Assembly (NCBI GenBank): GCA_023411375.1
Contig: JAEYOW010000043.1
Span: 1-64,000, forward strand
Reading direction: 5' to 3'
Length of the DNA: 64,000 nucleotides
DNA from: Bacillota bacterium
GTDB taxonomy: Bacteria; Bacillota; Clostridia; Christensenellales; Aristaeellaceae
In this document: positions 1 through 8,644 of the stretch, piece after piece
How positions within the stretch are numbered: position 1 is the stretch's first letter
How the letters are laid out: each line of letters begins with the position of its first letter
Made by a program: the position numbers and the translations under genes
The notes under the pieces: generated by a model
What the model was told of the DNA's origin: nothing
The model's database searches: none
The model's input: the letters and a program-made list of their open reading frames with translations, nothing else

Positions 1-21
1 GTCCGGCTGTTCCTGCCGGAC
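1..21. terminator. Short hairpin at the window edge
   Basis: A perfect 7-bp inverted repeat (1-7 with 15-21) surrounds a 7-nt loop, 29 bp past the stop of the minus-strand TraB-like gene. It could be that gene's terminator or belong to a gene outside the window. The flank needed to see a T-run is missing, so this is tentative. Confidence 0.4.
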
Positions 22-49
22 AGGCCCGCCCATTGCGCATTACAGTCCT

Positions 50-1021
50 TTATTCAATCCGCTCCACGGTATAACCCAGTTTTTCCAGTTCAAGAGGCAC
101 GCTGTCCTCCGGCAATACAAGGTGCAAAAGCCCAATGGTCACAAAGTAGCTATGCTCGTCCGTGCCGTTCAGCAGCTTTTGAAGCTCTTGCGCCATATTT
201 ACGTTGCGCTCTGTCACCAGCTCCTGATGGTATTCCGCGACGAGCGCCTGCTCCGGGTCCTGGCGCATGCTCAACAAATAACTGTCCGCGAAGGCTCCCG
301 CATTGCCGTCGCGCCACCACTCAGGCCACGCGGTTATACCCGCGTCCATCGCCATGGTCTCTCCTTGCGGGTCCAACAGGAACTGGCAGGTGGTGTAAAG
401 CAAATATTCCTGTAGCTCCGGACTGAAGCCGTCCATAGCATCAAGCTGGCTTTCGGCGGTTTCCAGATAGGCGACCGCCTTCTTCCCATCTCCGTCCAGC
501 GCCTTTACCTGCGCTTCCACGCCTAGGGTAAGCGCCTTGCTCACATCCTCAACACCCATCTCAATAGCGGTTGTCTCCAACGTCAGTGTGCTGACAACCG
601 CCCAGGGACGCAACGCGTTCAGCATACCGATCGGATAGCCCGTCTTTCCCGCCGCCTGCTCCAAAAGCGCATAGCATTCCGCCGAAATATGCTCGCGTAG
701 CGTTTCGCCTTTGGGATAGCTCATCATGGACGCCATCTTACGCACCACATCCGGGCTTTCCGTATCGCATTCAAAAACCATCGTATCCGCCGCCGCCAGC
801 GCGTCCGTAATGCGCCTGTTCATAGGATACATTTCTTCGCTTCCCACATGAATGGAACCCAGCAGAAACATTTCGCTGTTGCCGCCCGTCACCCGGTACA
901 GTATGCCTTTGCTTTCCCCTGTCTTTTCTTCGCCAACCGCGCCCGCTGGCGCAGCCAGCGCCGCCAATAGCGCGAGCGTCACGCACAGCATACGCAGTAG
1001 CGGTCGTCCCGAATTTTTCAT
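50..1021 (-). CDS. TraB/GumN family secreted protein
   Basis: A 323-residue protein with a signal peptide (basic start, hydrophobic stretch at about 9-25, AGA-type cleavage site). The mature part opens with the family's first motif, a GSIH box at about residues 56-59, followed by HVGSEEMYP. A second G-x-x-H box (GLLH) lies near the C-terminus. TraB/GumN/Tiki proteins are proposed metal-dependent proteases, with the GxxH boxes and a Glu (here in VFECD) forming the metal site; the bacterial role is mostly unknown. The start codon overlaps the stop of the upstream helicase gene by four bases (ATGA), so the two are probably translationally coupled. It is the last gene of the minus-strand group. 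The family is clear, the substrate is not. Confidence 0.85.
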   Translation of the reverse strand: MKNSGRPLLRMLCVTLALLAALAAPAGAVGEEKTGESKGILYRVTGGNSEMFLLGSIHVGSEEMYPMNRRITDALAAADTMVFECDTESPDVVRKMASMMSYPKGETLREHISAECYALLEQAAGKTGYPIGMLNALRPWAVVSTLTLETTAIEMGVEDVSKALTLGVEAQVKALDGDGKKAVAYLETAESQLDAMDGFSPELQEYLLYTTCQFLLDPQGETMAMDAGITAWPEWWRDGNAGAFADSYLLSMRQDPEQALVAEYHQELVTERNVNMAQELQKLLNGTDEHSYFVTIGLLHLVLPEDSVPLELEKLGYTVERIE

Positions 1022-3393
1022 TGCGCTTCCTCCAATTCTCTCACAGCCAGTTTCAGGTTTTCATTGCGGATATGCCATTCCGGCGGCAGCAGCGCTTCAT
1101 AATCCCGTTGATAGTAACGCTCGTCCAAAAGCAGAATCAGGCCCCGGTCCTCATCCGTACGAATTACACGCCCGCCCGCCTGAAGCACCTTATGCATAGC
1201 GGGTATACGGCAGGCGTAAGCAAAGCCGTCCCCAAAATGCCTGGCATAGCATGCCTGTATGGCTCGCAACCGCTGGGAGGGCGTGGGCAGGCCGACGCCC
1301 ACCACGATCACTCCCACCAGCCGGTCGCCCGGCAAGTCGATACCCTCGCTGAACAGCCCGCCCAGCACGCAAAGCCCCAGCTTTGGTGTTTCTTCCGCCT
1401 CAAATGCCGCCAGAAAATTTTCCCTGTCCTCATCGCCCATATCCCGCTGCTGTACCCATAACGGCGGCAGCGCCGACTCATCCAGCCGCTCCAACACCAG
1501 CCTCAGGTAGGCGTAACTGGGAAAATAGGCGATATACTTGCCGGGTCTTGCTTCGACAGCCTCGGCAATGCTTGCCGCCACCGTCTCCGCGCTGTTTTCA
1601 CGTTCCAGATACCGAGTGGACACGCGCCTGCGCACAACCGCCAGATGGGAAGGCGGAAACGGCGATGGCAGCGAGAAGCACGCATCCTCCTCCCCACCGC
1701 CCAAAAGCTGCTTCATGGCCGGAAGCGGCGTCAGCGTTGCGGAAAAGAACACCGTCCCGCGCATGGTTTTCGTTACGCGGGTAATCTCCTTCGCGGGCAA
1801 CAGGCAATACAGCAAAAGCGCGCGCTCCCTTCCCCGACCGCTGAGTAGCACCGCGTAATCCTCATCCAGATGCTCAGCCGCGTAAAGAAATGGCAGGCAG
1901 AGCCGCACCGTTTCCGATACCCCGGCCATTGCCGCGCCATCCCGTACAGGGTGCGCAAACAGGGCAAGCGCCTCGTCCAAAAGCCGCTGCGCCGCCGCAA
2001 CGACGCCCTCGGGCGGTTCTTGAAGCCTTTCCTCTATCACAACGGACGAGCCTGCCGCTTCCTTCCTACCAGCTTCAGACGCATATGCATCCAAAGCGTT
2101 TCCAGTGGCTCCCACGTTTTCCGCTGGCGCCAGTGCGCGAAGTATACGGATCACATCCGATAGAGCGCGGTAGTACGCGTTTTTGCGCCCGGCAGCCTTG
2201 CCAAAATCCGCCCGCAGACGCGACAGCTCGCGGCTGTCCAGTTCCCCGGATAAGCTTTCGCGCACACGTTCCACCGCATGATGAGCCTCGTCGATCAAAA
2301 GAGTCAAATCCCTGCGGCGCTGAAACAGGCGTTTAAGCTGCGCAAAGGGATCAAAGGCGTAGTTCATGTCCATCAGCACCACGTCCGCCAACTCCGTCAG
2401 CGCGAGCGCCAGCTCAAACGGACAGATGTTGTGCGCGTCCGCCGCGCGTATAATTGCCTCGTCCGTCCAGCAGCAAGGCCCCGCGTTCAATAGCGCGTCG
2501 ATCGCCTTTCCCTGACGCAGGTAATGTCCCTTCGCGCGCGGGCAGTCGTCAGGATGGCAGCGGGCGGGCTTGGGACACAGCTTTTCCTTGGCGGTCAGCA
2601 CCGTAACCCGTGCGTGCATGCCCTGCGTGCGCATCCGCTCCAGCGCGTTCAGCGGACTCTGGCGGGCGGTATTGCGCGCGGTAAGATACAAAATTTTCCC
2701 TGTTTTACCCTCGCTCATGGCCTTCAGCGCCGGATACAGCACCGCGGCACTTTTGCCCGTACCTGTGGGCAAACTGGCGAAAAGTCTTTTTTTCCGGCTG
2801 ATTGCAGTATACACCTGTACCGCCAGCTCGCGCTGGCCCATACGGTAGCTTTCGAATGGAAAGCCCAACGTCCTCAGCGATTCGTCCCGGCGCCCGCGAT
2901 GCGCGCGCTCTCGTTTGGCAAAAGCGACCCAAGGCGCGAGCAACGCCCCAATTTCCGCGAGCAGCACCCCCGCATCCAGCGTTTCAGCAAACTCGCGCAG
3001 CTTGTCGCCCTGCTCGTTCACATAGCAAACAGAGAAGCGCACTCTCTCGCACGCCTTCTCCTCCGCCACCATCGCCGCGTAGCAAAGCGCCTGCGCCCGG
3101 TGTTCCGGCAGGGGGCCGTCCTCTTTCCAGGCGCTTAATTTAATTTCCTCTACAAAAGGCTCGTCACCATCGGTAAAGGCGTCCATTCGGCCAAAAACCA
3201 GCACGCCTTCTCCCGCCACCTCAAACACGTGCTTAAGGGAGCATTCCGCCTTCCCCTCCTGCTTTTCCTGCCGTGCCCGGTGTGCACGCGTTCCGGTCAG
3301 CAGGTCGCGCACGTCGGCTGCCGGCAGGATATCCTCCTGAAAATAAGTAAAGGCCACAAGCTCGCGGACGGAAATGCGCAACGTTTCTTCCAC
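1018..3393 (-). CDS. DinG/XPD-like Fe-S DNA helicase with N-terminal PD-(D/E)XK-like domain
   Basis: A 791-residue superfamily 2 helicase that starts at GTG behind a strong GGAGG site. Walker A is LPTGTGKS at 208-215 and Walker B is a DEAH box (LLIDEAHHAVE). Between them a four-cysteine cluster (LCPKPARC, DDC and later NICPFE) matches the 4Fe-4S domain of XPD/DinG/Rad3 helicases. The C-terminal helicase half contains a GLFSEGIDLPG segment and ends with GGRVIRTDEDRG, a motif VI. Residues 1-160 are not helicase. GRMD at 68-71, EEIK at 82-85 and a following QALCYA (Q101, Y105) fit the D, E-x-K and Q-x-x-x-Y motifs of RecB/Cas4-type PD-(D/E)XK nucleases. It lies 28 bp after the yugP-like gene. 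A role in DNA repair or replication is inferred. Confidence 0.88.
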   Translation of the reverse strand: MEETLRISVRELVAFTYFQEDILPAADVRDLLTGTRAHRARQEKQEGKAECSLKHVFEVAGEGVLVFGRMDAFTDGDEPFVEEIKLSAWKEDGPLPEHRAQALCYAAMVAEEKACERVRFSVCYVNEQGDKLREFAETLDAGVLLAEIGALLAPWVAFAKRERAHRGRRDESLRTLGFPFESYRMGQRELAVQVYTAISRKKRLFASLPTGTGKSAAVLYPALKAMSEGKTGKILYLTARNTARQSPLNALERMRTQGMHARVTVLTAKEKLCPKPARCHPDDCPRAKGHYLRQGKAIDALLNAGPCCWTDEAIIRAADAHNICPFELALALTELADVVLMDMNYAFDPFAQLKRLFQRRRDLTLLIDEAHHAVERVRESLSGELDSRELSRLRADFGKAAGRKNAYYRALSDVIRILRALAPAENVGATGNALDAYASEAGRKEAAGSSVVIEERLQEPPEGVVAAAQRLLDEALALFAHPVRDGAAMAGVSETVRLCLPFLYAAEHLDEDYAVLLSGRGRERALLLYCLLPAKEITRVTKTMRGTVFFSATLTPLPAMKQLLGGGEEDACFSLPSPFPPSHLAVVRRRVSTRYLERENSAETVAASIAEAVEARPGKYIAYFPSYAYLRLVLERLDESALPPLWVQQRDMGDEDRENFLAAFEAEETPKLGLCVLGGLFSEGIDLPGDRLVGVIVVGVGLPTPSQRLRAIQACYARHFGDGFAYACRIPAMHKVLQAGGRVIRTDEDRGLILLLDERYYQRDYEALLPPEWHIRNENLKLAVRELEEAQ

Positions 3394-3421
3394 GGCTGTG
3401 GCCTCCTCGGATTCAATTTGA

Positions 3422-4105
3422 TTAATCGCGGTTGTTGCGGGAGATGATCAAAAGCCTGAGCAGCTGCAACAGGCTGCTGACGACCGAAGCCACATATGTC
3501 ATTGCGGCGGCGTTTAGCACCGCGCGCGCACCGTCTAGCTCCTCACCCGTCATGTAGCCGCCGTCGCTTAGCGCGGCCATGGCGCGCTTGCTCGCGTTAA
3601 ACTCCACCGGCAACGTGACCAGGCCGAATAAAAGCGTTAGCGAGAAGCAGGCGATGCCCACATAGATCAGCGGTTCCCAGCTGAACAGCAAGCCAAATAA
3701 AAAGATCGGAAAATACAGGTTGCTACCGATGTTGACCACTGGCACCATTGCGGAACGCAGCTTGAGCGGCCCGTAGCCCTCCTGCTGCTGCATGGCATGG
3801 CCGCACTCATGCGCCGCAACGCCGATGGCCGCAACGCTCGTTGAGCCGAACACGCCGTCGCTCAGTCGCAGTGTATTGCTGCGCGGATCGTAATGGTCAC
3901 TCAGCTTTCCGCCGATTTCGCGCACGCTGACATTACCACACCCGTTGCGGTTCAGCAGCTCGCGCGCCACCTCATCCGCCGGCTGTCCAACGCGGGTAGT
4001 TACCTTCGAATATTTGCTGAACGACGAACTGACCCTGTATTGCGCCCAAATACCCAGCAACAGGCCGGGAATCACGAGGATCATCGTCCAATCCCAGTAA
4101 AACAT
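3422..4105 (-). CDS. yugP: Membrane zinc metallopeptidase, YugP-like
   Basis: A 227-residue integral membrane protein of the neutral zinc metallopeptidase family (YugP, Pfam Zn_peptidase_2). It starts with a membrane segment (FYWDWTMILVIPGLLLG), carries the zinc-binding HECGH motif within AAHECGHAMQQQEGYG, and has further hydrophobic segments (NLYFPIFLFGLLFS, LIYVGIACFSLTLLFGLV and one near the C-terminus). I chose the ATG at 4105 because GGAGGAGG lies just before it; a longer frame back to 4162 would begin inside the proposed -10 box. It is the first gene of the minus-strand group. The family is widespread in Firmicutes; its substrate is not well established. Confidence 0.88.
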   Translation of the reverse strand: MFYWDWTMILVIPGLLLGIWAQYRVSSSFSKYSKVTTRVGQPADEVARELLNRNGCGNVSVREIGGKLSDHYDPRSNTLRLSDGVFGSTSVAAIGVAAHECGHAMQQQEGYGPLKLRSAMVPVVNIGSNLYFPIFLFGLLFSWEPLIYVGIACFSLTLLFGLVTLPVEFNASKRAMAALSDGGYMTGEELDGARAVLNAAAMTYVASVVSSLLQLLRLLIISRNNRD

Positions 4106-4157
4106 GCAAGGACCTCCTCCAAAGTAGAATGACGTGGTTTTACTACTCCACAAGCAT

Positions 4158-4185
4158 AGCATACACCATTTCGCGTAAAAATCAA
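4158..4185 (-). promoter_or_regulatory. Candidate promoter for the yugP-like operon
   Basis: On the minus strand a TTGATT -35 box (4185-4180) and a TATGCT -10 box (4163-4158) are 16 bp apart. Transcription would start near 4150, giving a leader of about 45 nt before the ATG at 4105. Confidence 0.5.
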
Positions 4186-4290
4186 CCTAAAATGCTTGCA
4201 TTGTCGGTTTTCACGCTCAAATCCGCTGGATTGACGCTATATGTATACAGCCCACCTCCGCCGGGCAAGCTAGGCGCGGGAGGGATCAGA

Positions 4291-4986
4291 ATGCAGAAAA
4301 AAATTGTGGATTTCCAGTTCTGGCGCGCCGTGTGGCCGGAGGTTCTGCTGCTGCTGGCGGCGGCCGTCACGTTTGCCTTTGTACTGGTGGCGCCGCTTGC
4401 GTTTGCCGAGGGCCTGCCGCTCACTGTAGAGGAGGCGCGGCTTTGGGACGCTTATACCCGGGGCGAGCTCATCCGTCTGCACGTGTTGGCGGACAGCGAC
4501 GGCGCAGAGGCGCAACGGGTAAAATTGGCGGTACGCGATGCCCTTCTGGGCGCATTCGGACAGGAACTTGCCGCGGCGGGCACGCAGGACTGTGACGCCG
4601 TATACGCGCTGCTACAGGATAGTGCCGGAGCAATGCGTGAGGTCGCGCAACGCTGTGCAAAAGAGAACGGCTTCAACGGTCCCGTAACAGCCGAGGTCGG
4701 CAGAATGCTCCTGCCCGCGAAAGTTTACGGCCACGTAACGCTGCCTGAGGGTGAATACCGTGCTCTGCGCGTAACGCTTGGCAGTGGCAAAGGGCAAAAC
4801 TGGTGGTGCGTTCTGTTTCCCCAGCTATGCCTTGCGGTAGCAGAGGACGAACCCTGGCAAACCCAATCTGGCGGCAAGGAGCCCGCGGCCACCGATGGCG
4901 GCGGTACCGCCACAACCGCTGACACGCCGAATATCGTATGGGACAGCGGACGTATTTTGCACTGCTGGACCGCTATGGCTGTGTAG
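4291..4986 (+). CDS. spoIIR: Stage II sporulation protein R
   Basis: A 231-residue protein matching SpoIIR: one N-terminal membrane/signal segment (about 17-37), the family motif LIRLHVLADSDGAEAQ followed by KLAVRDALL, a LPEGEYRALRV segment, and a NWWCVLFPQLC block near the C-terminus. In Bacillus, SpoIIR is made in the forespore under sigma-F and is secreted across the septum to switch on the SpoIIGA protease, which activates sigma-E in the mother cell. The ATG at 4291 follows a GGGAGGG site by six bases; the frame is open upstream but has no better start. The last 30 or so residues are low in complexity and probably dispensable. No clear sigma-F promoter was recognised. The gene is the best evidence that the organism can sporulate. 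Confidence 0.93.
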   Translation: MQKKIVDFQFWRAVWPEVLLLLAAAVTFAFVLVAPLAFAEGLPLTVEEARLWDAYTRGELIRLHVLADSDGAEAQRVKLAVRDALLGAFGQELAAAGTQDCDAVYALLQDSAGAMREVAQRCAKENGFNGPVTAEVGRMLLPAKVYGHVTLPEGEYRALRVTLGSGKGQNWWCVLFPQLCLAVAEDEPWQTQSGGKEPAATDGGGTATTADTPNIVWDSGRILHCWTAMAV

Positions 4987-5033
4987 CGGCGTTGCGCAAT
5001 CCTCCGGTTTCTCCCCCACGCTTCGGAAAACTG

Positions 5034-5042
5034 TGTTATAAT
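5034..5042 (+). promoter_or_regulatory. Extended -10 promoter before ygiQ
   Basis: TGTTATAAT (TG at 5034-5035, TATAAT at 5037-5042) is a perfect extended -10 element without an obvious -35 box. Transcription would begin near 5049, which rules out the ATG at 5051 as a start and supports the one at 5072. Confidence 0.6.
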
Positions 5043-5071
5043 GATTACGAATGAACCACGGAGGTACCCGA

Positions 5072-7039
5072 ATGGATTTTCTTCCCATCTCCCCCGAGGA
5101 TGTCAGGCGGCGCGGCTGGGACGCGCCGGATTTTGTGTACGTCGTTGGCGAAGCCTATGTCGATCACCCATCCTTCGGCCACGCCATCATCAGCCGAGTG
5201 CTGGAGAGCGCGGGCTACCGCGTCGCCCTGCTCTGTCTGCCCGAATACCATACTTCGGATGCTTTTCGCCTTTTTGGCAGACCAAAGCTGGGTTTTTTGG
5301 TTTCCTCCGGCGTAATCGACAGCATGGTCAACCACTATACTGCCGCTAAAAAGCGCCGCGGTACCGACGCCTACGCCCCCGGCGGCCAGGCGGGCATGCG
5401 TCCCGACCGTGCCGTGACCGTCTATTGCAACCGTATTCATGAGGCCTATCCGGGCATGCCCGTTTTGATTGGCGGGGTAGAAGCTTCCCTGCGGCGCTTC
5501 TCGCACTACGATTACTGGGACGACAAGGTGCGCCGGAGCGTGCTGGTAGACAGCGCCGCCACGCTTCTGATGTATGGCATGGGTGAAAAAACCATCATTG
5601 AGTGCTGTGACTGGGTACGCCGTGGTATGCCCGCGCATGAGCTGCCAACCCTCAGGGGCTGCTGCTACATGGCAAAGGAACCACCAAAAAACGCCATTCT
5701 CCTGCCGGGCCACTCGGAGGTGGCGGCTGACCGCACCGCATACGCGCGGGCCTTTATGTTGGAATACGAGGAGCAGGACCCCATGCGCGGAAAAACCCTA
5801 TGCCAGCAGCAGGACTCGCTGCGCTTTCTGGTACAAAATCCGCCTGCCATGCCGCTTAACCGCGCGGAGTTGGACGAGGTATATGATCTGCCCTTTACCC
5901 GGCGCGCCCACCCCTGTTATGACCGGCTGGGCGGCGTTCCGGCGCTGTCGGAAGTACGCTTCTCCCTCTCGTCGGTGCGCGGCTGCTTTGGCGCGTGCAA
6001 TTTCTGCGCGCTTACATTTCATCAGGGCCGAATTGTTACCTCACGCAGCGAAGCGTCGCTGCTCAAAGAGGCTAAGCTGCTAACCACCTTTCCCGATTTT
6101 AAAGGCTATATCCATGATGTCGGCGGTCCCACGGCAAATTTCCGCTCGCCCGCATGCGACAAGCAGCTTAAAGAGGGGGCGTGCAAGCGCCGCCAGTGCC
6201 TGTATCCCACGTCGTGCAAAAACCTGCGCATCAGCCATACGGAGCTCTGCGGACTACTTGCCAAAATGCGCGCCCTGCCGCGCGTCAAAAAGGTGTTTAT
6301 CCGCTCAGGCATCCGGTTTGATTACGTCATGGCGGATCCAGACGGCACATTCTTAAACGAGCTGTGCAAGCATCACGTCAGCGGCCAGTTGAAAGTTGCC
6401 CCGGAGCATGTCAGTCAAAACGTGCTAAGCAGTATGGGTAAACCAAAGCGGGAGGTTTACGAGGCCTTTTGCCGCAAGTATAAAGCCGTAAACGACCGTC
6501 TGGGAATGCGGCAGTTCCTCGTTCCCTACCTGATGAGCAGCCATCCCGGCAGCGAGCTTAAGGACGCGGTGGAGCTGGCCGAATATCTGCGCGATATCGG
6601 CCACCAGCCCGAGCAGGTGCAGGATTTCTATCCCACGCCGGGGACGCTTAGCACCTGTATGTATTATACCGGCCTTGATCCTAGAACCCAATCGCCCATA
6701 TATGTGCCCAAAACCGCGCATGAGAAGGCTATGCAGCGCGCACTGCTGCAATTTAAAAGTCCACGAAACTTTGAGCTTGTACGCGAAGCTCTGCGCCTGT
6801 GCGGACGCGACGACCTGATCGGCTACGGCGCGAAGGCGCTGGTGCCACCGCGCGAAGGCCGCCGGGAGGCAGGCGCGGTTCACTCTCAGGCTTCGCGTTT
6901 CCAGCACGGTGTCCGGCAAAAGGCAGCCGAAAAATGGGCGGGCGCCGGCGCGAAGCGCAACGGCAGCGCTGGTGGGAGCTCCCAAAACAGCCTCGGCAGC
7001 CAGTCCGGCAGCCGCGCCTCGCGCGGCAAACGAAGGTGA
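5072..7039 (+). CDS. ygiQ: YgiQ family radical SAM protein
   Basis: A 655-residue protein of the UPF0313/YgiQ family. An N-terminal domain (about 1-280) carries the family's GGVEASLRRFSHYDYWDDKVR and LYGMGE-like segments. The radical SAM core follows, with the iron-sulfur cysteines C305-x3-C309-x2-C312 in GCFGACNFC. Further cysteines sit in a KEGACKRRQC segment, and the sequence TPGTLSTCMYYTG near 520 is typical of the family. The last 65 residues are basic and rich in Gly, Arg and Ser, a probably disordered tail often seen in Firmicute members. The ATG at 5072 lies seven bases after GGAGG. The reaction is not established. Confidence 0.92.
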   Translation: MDFLPISPEDVRRRGWDAPDFVYVVGEAYVDHPSFGHAIISRVLESAGYRVALLCLPEYHTSDAFRLFGRPKLGFLVSSGVIDSMVNHYTAAKKRRGTDAYAPGGQAGMRPDRAVTVYCNRIHEAYPGMPVLIGGVEASLRRFSHYDYWDDKVRRSVLVDSAATLLMYGMGEKTIIECCDWVRRGMPAHELPTLRGCCYMAKEPPKNAILLPGHSEVAADRTAYARAFMLEYEEQDPMRGKTLCQQQDSLRFLVQNPPAMPLNRAELDEVYDLPFTRRAHPCYDRLGGVPALSEVRFSLSSVRGCFGACNFCALTFHQGRIVTSRSEASLLKEAKLLTTFPDFKGYIHDVGGPTANFRSPACDKQLKEGACKRRQCLYPTSCKNLRISHTELCGLLAKMRALPRVKKVFIRSGIRFDYVMADPDGTFLNELCKHHVSGQLKVAPEHVSQNVLSSMGKPKREVYEAFCRKYKAVNDRLGMRQFLVPYLMSSHPGSELKDAVELAEYLRDIGHQPEQVQDFYPTPGTLSTCMYYTGLDPRTQSPIYVPKTAHEKAMQRALLQFKSPRNFELVREALRLCGRDDLIGYGAKALVPPREGRREAGAVHSQASRFQHGVRQKAAEKWAGAGAKRNGSAGGSSQNSLGSQSGSRASRGKRR

Positions 7040-7105
7040 TGCTCACGCTTCATTCCTAGCGTTTCCATCTTCCCCTGAGTTTTGTGCGCAACCGCATCCG
7101 CTCAT

Positions 7106-7735
7106 TCATTCCCATGCGTCAATAGCTTCCTGCACCTCATTGATCAGCCGCGATACGTGAAAGCCGTCGCAAACGCCATGGTGTGCCTGTACGGCAAGAG
7201 GCAGCATGCGCTTTCCATTCACATCCTCATATTTTCCCATGGTAAAAATCGGCGTCAGATAGTCATTTCCCTTTGGCAGGTTCAGATTAAATCCGCTGAA
7301 GGCCGTCCACGGTATCATCGATACCGGAAAGGTATTTTCAGGCGTGTCCGGCTTGGCTTCCATTCGCTGAACGGCGCCATAAATCGCCATATCCCGCTCA
7401 TAGCCGCTCAGAAAGTCGGCATAGTCCTCCGAATATTCAGTCCAGATATTTGAGAATGTTTCGCATTCATTGTGAAAAACTGTGTAGCACGGTATCATCC
7501 AATCGAATATTCCCAATTGTCCGTCTGCATTCAGTGCCACCCTGAACTCCTCATGGCGGTTCACCATTCTGCTCAGCAGGTAAAGCATCGCCGGATACAG
7601 CTTCACATTCGCCGTTTTCAGCCTTGTAATATCCAGCTTTGCGGTTATGCTGTACGTACAGGGCACTTCCGAAAAATAATGCTGAAAATATTCTTCTCTT
7701 TTCCACTTGGAACGGTCGATTAACCTAAACGCCAT
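7106..7735 (-). CDS. Type A chloramphenicol acetyltransferase family protein
   Basis: A 209-residue protein with the full length and layout of classical chloramphenicol O-acetyltransferases. The N-terminus (FRLIDRSKWKREEYFQHYF) matches the family's conserved start, the VSMIPW segment near 135-140 keeps the serine of the active site, and the catalytic histidine motif is present as HHGVCDGFH near the C-terminus. The active enzyme is a cytosolic trimer that transfers acetyl from acetyl-CoA to chloramphenicol. It stands alone, with a strong GGGAGGGG ribosome site and no mobile element nearby, so it looks chromosomal. Many such chromosomal homologues do not confer measurable resistance, so the family is sure but the substrate is not. 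Confidence 0.88.
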   Translation of the reverse strand: MAFRLIDRSKWKREEYFQHYFSEVPCTYSITAKLDITRLKTANVKLYPAMLYLLSRMVNRHEEFRVALNADGQLGIFDWMIPCYTVFHNECETFSNIWTEYSEDYADFLSGYERDMAIYGAVQRMEAKPDTPENTFPVSMIPWTAFSGFNLNLPKGNDYLTPIFTMGKYEDVNGKRMLPLAVQAHHGVCDGFHVSRLINEVQEAIDAWE

Positions 7736-7769
7736 ATTCTTTTCCCCTCCCGCACTTTAACACACAAAA

Positions 7770-7840
7770 GGGATGCCCTCCGCCAGGCGCCTGCTTCGCA
7801 ACCCTCGTTACGTAGCGCCGCCTGCCCCGGAGGCCATCCC
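7770..7840 (-). terminator. Long branched hairpin terminator
   Basis: A 13-bp inverted repeat with one mismatch (7770-7782 with 7828-7840) encloses further pairing arms, among them CAGGCG/CGCCTG. On the minus strand it follows the stop of the RsiV-like gene and runs into TTTTGTGTG. It fits an unusually elaborate terminator of about 71 nt. Confidence 0.7.
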
Positions 7841-7858
7841 ATTTCGCTTATCCCATTC

Positions 7859-8626
7859 CTATTCCTTCACCGCGCTCAAAAGCTCCGCAGGGGCAAAAGG
7901 ATAGGTCAGAACTCCCGCCACCTCGCCCGCGATACTGCCCGCCTGAATGAAAAAAACCACATTGCCGTCCGCGTCCAGGTAAAAGTCTGTTTCCGGGCTA
8001 AACGCCGCGCGAAGGCTTTCCTCGTTCAGGCCATCCAGATAATCCGCGTCCACGTTCTGCATGTCCCTTTCGACAATTTCCCAAACAAGCCGGTATGCCA
8101 GCTTTTCAGCTATGCTTTCCTCCGTGCTTAGCTCGTCGCCCTCCTGCTCCAGTCCAAGCACCTGTGAAAGGGTAATCGGCTGGCCCGCATAGAGGCCGTC
8201 GCGTGCGAACGTGTCGGCGGATACCATCTCGCTCTCCGCGTTGCCCAGAAACTGGCGGGCGGTGAGCATCACGCTTACATAGCGCTCGTTGTTGAGCATA
8301 ATCTGCCAGGCGATTTCCGTGTATGCGGGAGGCATGCCTTCCTCGTGCGTCAGCTCCGCCTCCTCGGCGTTCTGCTCGCCCATGTTGCCGGCCATGTCCT
8401 GACTGACGGCCTGGTAATACGCGTTGATAGCCCGGTCGGTCTCCGCCACAGCCTCAAATTGCGGGTAGGCATATCGAAAAACATAGTTTGCCTCCTCCTC
8501 GTTAGCTCCCTCCGGATAGGTACGGAGGCCTGTAAGAGGCTGCGCCAACTCCAGCCCCTGCGCCATGGCGCATAGGGGCAGAAGCAGGCATATCAGCAAA
8601 ACAAACGCCCTGAAGGAATATTTCAT
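7859..8626 (-). CDS. Secreted RsiV-like protein (DUF3298 type)
   Basis: A 255-residue protein with a signal peptide (hydrophobic stretch about 8-22, AMA cleavage site). The mature part resembles the DUF4163/DUF3298 modules found in RsiV, PdaC and similar extracellular proteins: a Y-x-Y-P-x-F segment (FRYAYPQFEAV), a paired region after ITLSQVL, and a C-terminal FYLDADGNVVFFIQAG beta-segment followed by FPFAPAEL-like YPFAPAELL. In RsiV this fold binds lysozyme, but here there is no N-terminal anti-sigma domain and no adjacent sigma factor gene, so that function should not be assumed. It follows the upstream secreted gene by 18 bp, in the same transcription unit. Confidence 0.75.
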   Translation of the reverse strand: MKYSFRAFVLLICLLLPLCAMAQGLELAQPLTGLRTYPEGANEEEANYVFRYAYPQFEAVAETDRAINAYYQAVSQDMAGNMGEQNAEEAELTHEEGMPPAYTEIAWQIMLNNERYVSVMLTARQFLGNAESEMVSADTFARDGLYAGQPITLSQVLGLEQEGDELSTEESIAEKLAYRLVWEIVERDMQNVDADYLDGLNEESLRAAFSPETDFYLDADGNVVFFIQAGSIAGEVAGVLTYPFAPAELLSAVKE

Positions 8627-8644
8627 GTTTACCCAAACCCTCGC

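Noticed and set aside
7106..7735. Acquired drug resistance element
   Set aside because: The acetyltransferase is not flanked by insertion sequences or repeats, and chromosomal homologues are common, so transfer is not supported.
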